Positions 14,865-24,800 of a stretch of DNA of 64,000 nucleotides are shown here, piece by piece. This DNA is from Daphnia carinata (lineage: Eukaryota; Arthropoda; Branchiopoda; Diplostraca; Daphniidae), in contig NW_026712464.1 in assembly GCF_022539665.2 (NCBI RefSeq), positions 185,677-249,676 on the forward strand, written 5' to 3'. Position 1 is the stretch's first letter, and each line of letters opens with the position of its first letter. The notes under the pieces are model-generated. The model had not been told where the DNA came from and ran no database searches. It worked only from the letters and a program-made list of their open reading frames with translations. A program made the translations under genes and the position numbers.

Positions 14865-15417
14865 ATTTGTAGATATTAGCTTGCAACAAGTTCCATTACC
14901 CTCAAGTTAACGTTGTTCAACTTTTTCAACATTGTCCAGTTGAACGGGCTTGGCATTTCTAATTCAGTTTAATTTTTAGATGGGTCAATGTTTGTGTTGA
15001 CTAATTGACTGTTTCGTACATTCCAGAACGGCAGTGGCATCACCTGAAGATTACAATTTTCTTTCGCTCACATTTGATCAACAAAAGGCAATGCCACCTT
15101 ATAGGTGTACAGCACTACTGGTGCACGATAGTAATCTTTTACATAAAGTTTAACAAGACATGTTTGGCTTAAGGTATTCAACATTTATTTTTCAACAGGT
15201 ACCTCAAACCTGCACAGATAAGCATTCCAAAGGAACCACTGTCCTCAACGAACAGTGTTGAACTTTGTCAACCCATTTCAGGTGAACGAGCTCTGCACTT
15301 CCACTTCAGTTCTCCCTCAACAGGTGTTGGTATGGTATGGTAAGCAATAGACTACTGTTTACGTTCACAAAAAGATAGTGTGGCTTCATGTGAATCACAC
15401 AAATTTTCTAATTACAG

Positions 15418-15546
15418 GTGAAGTATTACTTGAGTTGCATTTTGCACATTTCTCAGGCCCACTTCCTTTGCAACTTTGAAAGTGAAGTAATACGCAAGAA
15501 TGGAATGTTGTCCGATCAAAAGATATGCCAGACGCACAGGTATTAA
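15418..15546 (+). other. open segment in B module, 42 codons
   Basis: It follows an attacag polypyrimidine-AG edge. Reading from GTG at 15418 the frame stays open to TAA at 15544. It contains LSCILHISQAHFLCN and then ESEVIRKNGM, which resembles the segments at 16574 and 16976. It may be a decayed exon or chance within a shared repeat; no family is recognised. Confidence 0.2.
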
Positions 15547-15707
15547 ACATTCAAACAAGTCAAGTTTTATTGAAAGCTTTCAGTGGTTTTTTGTCAACAG
15601 GTGCCTCATTGAAGCTGGCATCCAACAAATTCCGCCACACTAAACCAACTGCGCTCAACTTTTTCAATATCTTCCAGGCGAAAGAGCTCGATATTCTCAG
15701 TTGTTAA

Positions 15708-15945
15708 CTGACCAGGGTAACCGTACTTTAAGCCAATTTTTTAGAACGCGTTTACAACCAGGTAATAACAGTTTTTAACCAGGTGATAACAGTTATGGGT
15801 TTTCCTTGACGTCTGGGCTTGCGAAAAGGGTGCCAAAACTAAACTAAACTCCTACTAAACTACAACAAACCCGTGAGACTCACAGGTGCAAAGCACTAAA
15901 CCAGTCACGTATGACTTGAAGCTCTCAGGGTTTATTCGTCAACAG
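15708..15945 (+). repeat. C module, copy 1, with D module
   Basis: Contains aaccaggtaataacag and aaccaggtgataacag, then gttttccttgacgtctggg, then an actaaact-rich stretch and a D module ending gtcaacag. A second diverged copy lies at 17732-17890. The pair is about 1.95 kb apart, so some of the roughly 400-bp units were duplicated as a larger block. Confidence 0.65.
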
Positions 15946-16165
15946 GTAGCTGATTCAAACATGCACGTTTAAGCAATCAACAAGTAATACCCTAATAAAC
16001 CAACAGAATTCAGTCTTTTCCAACACCTTCCAGATGAAAGGGCTGAGCATTTTTACCTTCAGTTCTATTTTAACGTGCGTTTATGTTTTCTTCCACTGCT
16101 TTGCTGTTTTAATTTACCAACAGACAGTGGCTTCATCTAAAATCCTCAAATTTTCCCGTTTATAG

Positions 16166-16288
16166 GTGAAGCATTCCCTTGAATTGCAATCTGGAAATTT
16201 AGGAGACACGCTTCATTTGCAACTCCGAGAGGGAAAAGCAATATTAGGATGGATTGCTGGTCCACTAAAAGAAATGTCATCGGCATAG
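16166..16288 (+). other. open segment in B module, 40 codons
   Basis: It starts at GTG just after gtttatag, at the same place as in the other B modules, and is open to TAG at 16286. After the first codons it is shifted by one base relative to its sister copies, so its residues differ (VKHSLELQSGN...). It is annotated only for comparison with its sister copies. Confidence 0.15.
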
Positions 16289-16573
16289 GTAGATAGCAGC
16301 ATCAATTAGTCACGTTTGACGTAAGCCTTTCAATGTTCATTTGTAATTAGAAACCTCATTGATACGGGCAGATATTGAGGTTCAACAAGTACTACCATTC
16401 TCAACCTATGGTGTGCAACTTTTTCGACACATTTCAGGTAAAGGGCTGTGCATTTCCACATCAGTTCCATTTTAAAGTGTTGTGGTGCTTCTGTTTACCA
16501 ATTGGCTATTGTATGCGTTTACACAAAGACATAGTTACTTCTTTGAAGATCACAAATTTTCTCACGTTTACAG

Positions 16574-16741
16574 ATGAGGCATTCATTGATTTGCATTCTG
16601 CAAATTTCCCTGGCCAAGTTCATTTGCAACATTGAAAGTGAAGATCTACGCCAGAATGGACTGCTGATCGACTACAAGAAACAACAAACTCACAGGTGTC
16701 AAGAATTCAACAAGTCATGTTTCATTTCAAGCTTTCAGTAG
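16574..16741 (+). other. open segment in B module, 55 codons
   Basis: It begins with ATG directly after gtttacag and is open to TAG at 16739. Residues include SLICILQISLAKFICN and ESEDLRQNGLLID. The same frame in the unit at 16976 gives SLSCILQFSQAHSICN and SEELREDGLLIN. The shared frame is notable, but the copies are also similar as DNA. No known domain is recognised. Confidence 0.22.
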
Positions 16742-16975
16742 TTACTTATTAACAGGTGCCTCACTGAAACGTGCAGATGTTGGCATGCAGTGAGTTCCAC
16801 CATCCTCAATCAACAGAGTTTAACTTTGTCAACCCATCCAGGTAAAGGATATACACTTCCGCTTCAGTTCTTTCTCAACATACTTTGTGGTTTTGGTTTA
16901 CCGTTTGGCTGTTGTTTACGTTTTCAAAAAATCGTTTTTTTAATTTGAAGATCACACATGTTCTCATGTTTACAG

Positions 16976-17077
16976 ATGAAGAATTCGTTGAGTTGCATAC
17001 TGCAATTTTCACAGGCACACTCCATTTGCAATTTTCGAAGTGAAGAGCTACGCGAGGACGGACTGTTGATCAACTAA
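16976..17077 (+). other. open segment in B module, 33 codons
   Basis: ATG follows gtttacag, and TAA at 17075 ends the frame just after GLLIN. It aligns residue for residue with the segment at 16574 over about 30 positions. A mini-exon or a fossil coding segment is possible. Chance retention cannot be excluded at this length. Confidence 0.22.
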
Positions 17078-17499
17078 AAGAAATACCAAATTCACAGGTG
17101 TCAAGCACTCAACAAGTGACATTTTATTTATAGCTACCTCTGGTTATTTGCTAATAGGTGCCTCACTGAAACGTGGAGAGGTTGGCATTTGACAACTTCC
17201 GCTAAATCAAACAACGGCGTTCAACTTTGTCAAACCAGTACATGGGATAGGGCTCTCCATTTCCGTTCCAGTTCAGACTGATGATTAATGAAAACAAATT
17301 TCAAACTCAAGGGTGCAAAGCACTAGACAAATAACCTTTGATTTAAAGCTTTCTGTGTTCATTTGTCAACAGTTGCCTCATGAAAACTCCAGATTTTAGC
17401 ATTCAAGAAGTTCCACCAACCTCAACCAACAGCGTTCAATTTTTTCAAACCTTGCTGGCGAAGGCACTGTGCATTTTCACTATAGCTATTAACTGGTTG

Positions 17500-17731
17500 T
17501 GTTAAACGTTTTTTACCACATATTTTTTGTATTTCTGTTTTTCACCGAAGTTTTTCACTGGAACAGCTGATAGCATTCTGCGGCTAGATCTCTATTCTGC
17601 AGTGCACTCCTCAGCAAACTGTGTATGCCATTTCATCGAAGGGCCCAATTACATTTGTACAGAATTGGTTGAACTTCCGGGTGACAAGTGTGACTGCCAC
17701 GTAACCAACACATAAGGATCTGCGTTTCAAC
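17500..17731 (+). other. extra sequence in Helitron unit 8, with a 62-codon open frame
   Basis: This stretch has no match in the other ~400-bp units and accounts for the long step between the A modules at 17370 and 17887. It holds an ATG-started open frame, 17527-17715, with six cysteines, including a CVC and a CDC pair. No family is recognised, there is no clear promoter, and the frame is short, so coding is unproven. Confidence 0.25.
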
Positions 17732-17890
17732 CAGGGACAGCAGTTTTCTTTGACTTCTGCGCTCGCCCAAAAGGATGCCTAAACTAAGCTAAGCTAAACC
17801 ACCACTAAACTGCAAGAAATTTGAAAGTCATACGTACAAAGCATTCAACCAGTCACATATGACATAACGCTTTCAGTGCTTATGTCAACA
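17732..17890 (+). repeat. C module, copy 2, with D module
   Basis: Matches 15708-15945 through aaccagggacagcag, gttttctttgacttctgcg, an actaagctaagctaaa stretch and a D module (acaaagcattcaaccagtca). It is shorter and diverged. Confidence 0.62.
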
Positions 17891-18204
17891 AATAGCTCAT
17901 TTAAACATGCACAGCATACCACTCAACAAGTGCGCTACTCTTAACCAACAGCATTCCGTTTTTTAACGTCCCCCAGATGAAGGGGATCTGCATTTATCAC
18001 TTCAGTTCTATTTTAAAATGCGTTATTGTTTTCATTCTCTATGTGACTGTTAAGATTAAAAAGAAGACGGTGGCTTAATCTGAAGATCACAAATTTTCTC
18101 CTGTTTACAGGTGAACAAACGAAGCATATGTTTGAGTTGCATCCTGCAAATTTCTGAAGCATACTTTCATTCGCAACTTTCAAAGTGAAAAGCTGCGCGA
18201 GGAT

Positions 18205-18255
18205 GGACTGCTGATCAACATATCTGACATATCTGACTGTCAACATATCTATTAA
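18205..18255 (+). repeat. short direct repeat at the end of the last B module
   Basis: Two adjacent catatctgac copies follow the gatcaa that ends unit 9, with another catatct a few bases on. This local slippage marks the edge between the repeat interior and the single-copy 3' part of the Helitron. Confidence 0.65.
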
Positions 18256-18846
18256 CAGGGTTCACAATCGAGCAAGTGACAACATCCAGTATTCTCATTT
18301 TATTTTCGATTATTGCAGTATTGCTTCAGGTAACGTTTACGCTCCCGACCACAATTGGCATTTTACAGTGGATCTCGGAAATTGTTCGCCTACGAGAAGG
18401 GGACATGTTAAACTTCAATGAGTACGATTTCTAAATAGAAGCTTTTGCAATTTCATCAGCGTAATGCTAAATCAACGTTGTTGACCAACTGACGACTGAT
18501 CGTTCGTTTGCCGATTCGTTCTTGGCCCATCATCAGATAACAACGAACAAGTTGTGTAAGAATTTATTACAGAAAAGAAGTAAAAACTTCAACTTACCAT
18601 TGGTCGAATAGGAACCGCATGACATTCAAATACCTGGAGTAAGGTTCGAAAACCTGAACAAATTTCCAACTGCCACCGGCAAGAGTTCAACATTTATTTT
18701 TCGAACTTAAATGGACTGGAATAAAATTGCAGTCAGCATGAAAAAGCAGACGGATGGAAAATCGTGAACCGAGGGTGGAAGAAGGGGGAAAGCTGCAGGC
18801 AGGGAGAAAACGAGAGCAGACACTTAATACTAGACTTCACCTATTA
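18256..18846 (+). other. Helitron 3' interior, single-copy
   Basis: No repeat of the ~400-bp family and no convincing gene. One + strand frame is open from about 18211 to 18423 without an ATG near its start; its coding value is not supported. A diverged copy of the 20-bp minisatellite (tacctggagtaaggttcg) lies at 18631-18657. A purine-rich stretch (gaggg..ggaagaaggggg) follows at about 18770-18815. In this family the 3' part is usually the most conserved within a lineage. Confidence 0.5.
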
Positions 18847-18860
18847 CCGTCCTGGGACGG
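18847..18860 (+). terminator. Helitron 3' subterminal hairpin
   Basis: CCGTCC and GGACGG form a perfect 6-bp GC-rich stem around a 2-nt TG centre. It ends 11 nt before the CTAG terminus. In Helitrons such a hairpin marks the end of the transposed strand (rolling-circle stop). It is not a bacterial-type transcription terminator. Confidence 0.88.
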
Positions 18861-18871
18861 GCCGCCATATA

Positions 18872-18876
18872 CTAGT
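18872..18876 (+). other. Helitron 3' end CTAG and host T
   Basis: CTAG at 18872-18875 is the CTRR end of the family, followed by host T at 18876. With host A at 14277 it gives the A^T target. The host sequence continues as tactatattcat, in phase with the satellite before the insertion. Confidence 0.87.
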
Positions 18877-21800
18877 ACTATATTCATATTGAATACACAT
18901 ATATTTGATACTGTTTGAATGTCGATCATGAAACTGATTCTATAACACTATATTCACATTGAATACACGTATATTTGATGCTGTTTGAATGTAGATATTG
19001 AAACTCACTGTATCATACTATATTCACATTGAATACACGTATATTTGATACTGTTTGAATGTCGATCATGAAACTGATTCTATAACACTATATTCACATT
19101 GAATACACGTATATTTGATGCTGTTTGAATGTAGATATTGAAACTCACTGTATCATACTATATTCACATTGAATACACGTATATTTGATGCTGTTTGAAT
19201 GTAGATATTGAAACTCACTGTATCATACTATATTCACCTTGAATACACGTATATTTGATGCTGTTTGAATGTAGATATTGAAACTCACTGTATCATACTA
19301 TATTCACATTGAATACACGTATATTTGATGCTGTTTGAATGTAGATATTGAAACTCACTGTATCATACTATATTCACATTGAATACACATATATTTGATA
19401 CTGTTTGAATGTAGATCATGAAACTGATTCTATAACAATATATTCACATTGAATACACGTATATTTGATGCTGTTTGAATGTAGATATTGAAACTCGCTG
19501 TATCATACTATATTCATACTGAATACACGTATATTTGATACTGTTTGAATGTCGATCATGAAACTGATTCTATAACACTATATTCACATTGAATACACGT
19601 ATATTTGATGCTGTTTGAATGTAGATATTGAAACTCACTGTATCATACTATATTCACATTGAATACACGTATATTTGATACTGTTTGAATGTAGATCATG
19701 AAACTGATTCTATAACACTATATTCACATTGAATACACGTATATTTGATACTGTTTGAATGTAGATCATGAAACTGATTCATAACACTATATTCACATTG
19801 AATACACGTATATTTGATGCTGTTTGAATGTAGATATTGAAACTCACTGTATCATACTATATTCACATTGAATACACGTATATTTGATGCTGTTTGAATG
19901 TAGATATTGAAACTCACTGTATCATACTATATTCACATTGAATACACATATATTTGATACTGTTTGAATGTAGATCATGAAACTGATTCTATAACACTAT
20001 ATTCACATTGAATACACGTATATTTGATGCTGTTTGAATGTAGATATTGAAACTCACTGTATCATACTATATTCACATTGAATACACATATATTTGATAC
20101 TGTTTGAATGTAGATCATGAAACTGATTCTATAACAATATATTCACATTGAATACACGTATATTTGATGCTGTTTGAATGTAGATATTGAAACTCACTGT
20201 ATCATACTATATTCACATTGAATACACGTATATTTGATACTGTTTAATGTAGATCATGAAACTGATTCTATAACACTATATCCACATTGAATACACGTAT
20301 ATTTGATGCTGTTTGAATGTAGATAATGAAACTGATACTATAACACTATATTCACATTGAATACACGTATATTTGATGCTGTTTGAATGTAGATATTGAA
20401 ACTCACTGTATCATACTATATTCACATTGAATACACGTATATTTGATGCTGTTTGAATGTAGATCATGAAACTGATTCTATAACACTATATTCACATTGA
20501 ATACACGTATATTTGATGCTGTTTGAATGTAGATATTGAAACTCATTGTATCATACTATATTCACATTGAATACACGTATATTTGATACTGTTTGAATGT
20601 AGATCATGAAACTGATTCTTTAATATATCATACTATATTCACATTGAATACACGTATATTTGATGCTGTTTGAATGTAGATATGAAACTGATCTATAACA
20701 CTATATTCACATTGAATACACGTATATTTGATACTGTTTGAATGTAGATATTGAAACTCACTGTATCATACTATATTCACATTGAATACACGTATATTTG
20801 ATACTGTTTGAATGTAGATCATGAAACTGATTATATAACACTATATTCACATTGAATACACGTATATTTGATGCTGTTTGAATGTAGATCATGAAACTGA
20901 TTCTATAACACTATATTCACATTGAATACACGTATATTTGATACTGTTTGAATGTAGATCATATTCTATAACACTATATTCACATTGAATACACGTATAT
21001 TTGATGCTGTTTGAATGTAGATATTGAAACTCACTGTATCATACTATATTCACATTGAATTCACGTATATTTGATACTGTTTGAATGTAGATCATGAAAC
21101 TGATTCTATAACACTATATTCACATTGAATACACGTATATTTGATGCTGTTTGAATGTAGATATTGAAACTCACTGTATCATACTATATTCACATTGAAT
21201 ACACGTATATTTGATACTGTTTGAATGTAGATCATGAAACTGATTCTATAACACTATATTCACATTGAATACACGTATATTTGATGCTGTTTGAATGTAG
21301 ATATTGAAACTCACTGTATCATACTATATTCACATTGAATACACGTATATTTGATACTGTTTGAATGTAGATCATGAAACTGATTCTATAACACTATATT
21401 CACATTGAATACACGTATATTTGATACTGTTTGAATGTAGATCATGAAACTGATTCTATAACACTATATTCACATTGAATACACGTATATTTGATGCTGT
21501 TTGAATGTAGATATTGAAACTCACTGTATCATACTATATTCACATTGAATACACGTATATTTGATGCTGTTTGAATGTAGATATTGAAACTCACTGTATC
21601 ATACTATATTCACATTGAATACACGTATATTTGATACTGTTTGAATGTAGATCATGAAACTGATTCTATAACACTATATTCACATTGAATACACGTATAT
21701 TTGATGCTGTTTGAATGTAGATATTGAAACTCACTGTATCATACTATATTCACATTGAATACACGTATATTTGATACTGTTTGAATGTAGATCATGAAAC

Positions 21801-24800
21801 TGATTCTATAACACTATATTCACATTGAATACACGTATATTTGATGCTGTTTGAATGTAGATATTGAAACTCACTGTATCATACTATATTCACATTGAAT
21901 ACACGTATATTTGATACTGTTTGAATGTAGATCATGAAACTGATTCTATAACACTATATTCACATTGAATACACGTATATTTGATGCTGTTTGAATGTAG
22001 ATAATGAAACTGATACTATAACACTATATTCACATTGAATACACGTATATTTGATGCTGTTTGAATGTAGATATTGAAACTCACTGTATCATACTATATT
22101 CACATTGAATACACGTATATTTGATACTGTTTGAATGTAGATCATGAAACTGATTCTATAACACTATATTCACATTGAATACACGTATATTTGATGCTGT
22201 TTGAATGTAGATATTGAAACTCATTGTATCATACTATATTCACATTGAATACACGTATATTTGATACTGTTTGAATGTAGATCATGAAACTGATTCTATA
22301 ACACTATATTCACATTGAATACACGTATATTTGATGCTGTTTGAATGTAGATATTGAAACTGATTCTATAACATACTATATTCACATTGAATACACGTAT
22401 ATTTGATGCTGTTTGAATGTAGATATTGAAACTCACTGTATCATACTATATTCACATTGAATACACGTATATTTGATACTGTTTGAATGTAGATCATGAA
22501 ACTGATTCTATAACACTATATTCACATTGAATACACGTATATTTGATGCTGTTTGAATGTAGATATTGAAACTGATTCTATAACACTATATTCACATTGA
22601 ATACACGTATATTTGATACTGTTTGAATGTAGATCATGAAACTGATTCTATAACACTATATTCACATTGAATACACGTATATTTGATGCTGTTTGAATGT
22701 AGATATTGAAACTCACTGTATCATACTATATTCACATTGAATACACGTATATTTGATACTGTTTGAATGTAGATCATGAAACTGATTCTATAACACTATA
22801 TTCACATTGAATACACGTATATTTGATGCTGTTTGAATGTAGATATTGAAACTCACTGTATCATACTATATTCACATTGAATACACGTATATTTGATACT
22901 GTTTGAATGTAGATCATGAAACTGATTCTATAACACTATATTCACATTGAATACACGTATATTTGATGCTGTTTGAATGTAGATATTGAAACTCACTGTA
23001 TCATACTATATTCACATTGAATACACGTATATTTGATACTGTTTGAATGTAGATCATGAAACTGATTCTATAACACTATATTCACATTGAATACACGTAT
23101 ATTTGATACTGTTTGAATGTAGATCAAACTGATTCTATAACACTATATTCACATTGAATACACGTATATTTGATGCTGTTTGAATGTAGATATTGAAACT
23201 CACTGTATCATACTATATTCACATTGAATACACGTATATTTGATGCTGTTTGAATGTAGATATTGAAACTCATTCTATAACACTATATTCACATTGAATA
23301 CACGTATATTTGATGCTGTTTGAATGTAGATATTGAAACTCACTGTATCATACTATATTCACATTGAATACACGTATATTTGATACTGTTTGAATGTAGA
23401 TCATGAAACTGATTCTATAACACTATATTCACATTGAATACACGTATATTTGATGCTGTTTGAATGTAGATATTGAAACTCACTGTATCACACTATATTC
23501 ACATTGAATACACGTATATTTGATACTGTTTGAATGTAGATCATGAAACTGATTCTATAACACTATATTCACATTGAATACACGTATATTTGATGCTGTT
23601 TGAATGTAGATATTGAAACTCACTGTATCATACTATATTCACATTGAATACACGTATATTTGATGCTGTTTGAATGTAGATATTGAAACTCAATGTATCA
23701 TACTATATTCACATTGAATACACGTATATTTGATACTGTTTGAATGTAGATATTGAAACTGATTCTATAACACTATATTCACATTGAATACACGTATATT
23801 TGATGCTGTTTGAATGTAGATATTGAAACTGATTCTATAACACTATATTCACATTGAATACACGTATATTTGATGCTGTTTGAATGTAGATATTGAAACT
23901 CACTGTATCACACTATATTCACATTGAATACACGTATATTTGATGCTGTTTGAATGTAGATCATGAAACTGATTCTATAACACTATATTCACATTGAATA
24001 CACGTATATTTGATGCTGTTTGAATGTAGATATTGAAACTCACTGTATCATACTATATTCACATTGAATACACGTATATTTGATGCTGTTTGAATGTAGA
24101 TATTGAAACTGATTCTATAACACTATATTCACATTGAATACACGTATATTTGATGCTGTTTGAATGTAGATATTGAAACTCACTGTATCATACTATATTC
24201 ACATTGAATACACGTATATTTGATGCTGTTTGAATGTAGATATGAAACTGATTCTATAACACTATATTCACATTGAATACACGTATATTTGATGCTGTTT
24301 GAATGTAGATATTGAAACTGATTCTATAACACTATATTCACATTGAATACACGTATATTTGATACTGTTTGAATGTAGATCATGAAACTGATTCTATAAC
24401 ACTATATTCACATTGAATACACGTATATTTGATGCTGTTTGAATGTAGATATTGAAACTGATTCTATAACACTATATTCACATTGAATACACGTATATTT
24501 GATGCTGTTTGAATGTAGATATTGAAACTGATTCTATAACACTATATTCACATTGAATACACGTATATTTGATACTGTTTGAATGTAGATCATGAAACTG
24601 ATTCTATAACACTATATTCACATTGAATACACGTATATTTGATGCTGTTTGAATGTAGATATTGAAACTCATTGTATCACACTATATTCACATTGAATAC
24701 ACGTATATTTGATGCTGTTTGAATGTAGATATTGAAACTGATTCTATAACACTATATTCACATTGAATACACGTATATTTGATGCTGTTTGAATGTAGAT

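Larger units (their letters stand above)
14865..18240 (+). repeat. degenerate ~400-bp tandem repeat inside the Helitron
   Basis: About nine diverged units, each built in the order D-A-B where complete. D is (c)aggtg.aaagcactcaaccagt... up to ...gtcaacag. A starts aggtgcctcactgaaacgtgcag and continues through gttcaactttttcaac to ccaggtgaaagggctctgcat. B holds gaagatcacaaattttctc, gtttacagatgaag, gagttgcattctgcaaattt and gcgaggatggactgctgatcaac. A modules start near 14870, 15198, 15597, 15942, 16349, 16754, 17155, 17370 and 17887, so most steps are about 330-410 bp. Two steps differ: 17155 to 17370 is only about 215 bp because B is missing, and 17370 to 17887 is about 517 bp because of extra sequence. 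Units are far more diverged from each other than the satellite monomers are, so this expansion is probably older than the insertion. Its function is unknown. Confidence 0.78.
14278..18875 (+). mobile_element. non-autonomous Helitron, 4598 bp
   Basis: A single insertion inside the satellite. Its left end begins TCTACTCTC followed by TTTATAAAAGCC, like the TCT(C)TACTA...TATAAAGC starts of animal Helitrons. Its right end is CTAG, preceded by a perfect GC-rich hairpin 11 nt upstream. The flanks are ...tgtatca on the left and tactatattc on the right; joined, they rebuild an uninterrupted B-type satellite junction, so the element entered between A and T with no target duplication. These are the defining traits of rolling-circle Helitrons. 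I saw no Rep (HUH) or helicase frame, and no frame exceeds about 90 codons, so transposition would need enzymes from elsewhere. Its interior is repetitive (20-bp and about 400-bp units). Base composition is clearly less AT-rich than the satellite. A T^T-inserting Helentron is less likely given the A^T site and CTAG end. Confidence 0.87.

Noticed and set aside
15525-15707. 60-codon + strand frame in the Helitron
   Set aside because: It spans D and A modules, and sister copies have stops or shifts at equivalent places. No domain is recognised.
16375-16635. 86-codon + strand frame in the Helitron
   Set aside because: It runs across A and B modules of one ~400-bp unit, and the same frame is not kept in sister units. 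The alternative frame at 16574 is the one shared between copies.
18013-18246. 77-codon minus-strand frame in the Helitron
   Set aside because: Antisense to the last B module and not preserved in the other B modules. No recognised family.
18211-18425. Roughly 70-codon + strand open stretch in the Helitron 3' part
   Set aside because: No ATG near its start, no recognisable domain, and its length is not unusual for this composition.
14278-18875. LTR retrotransposon, TIR transposon or Helentron
   Set aside because: No long terminal direct repeats, no terminal inverted repeats and no target duplication. The A^T site with a CTAG end fits a canonical Helitron better than a T^T Helentron.
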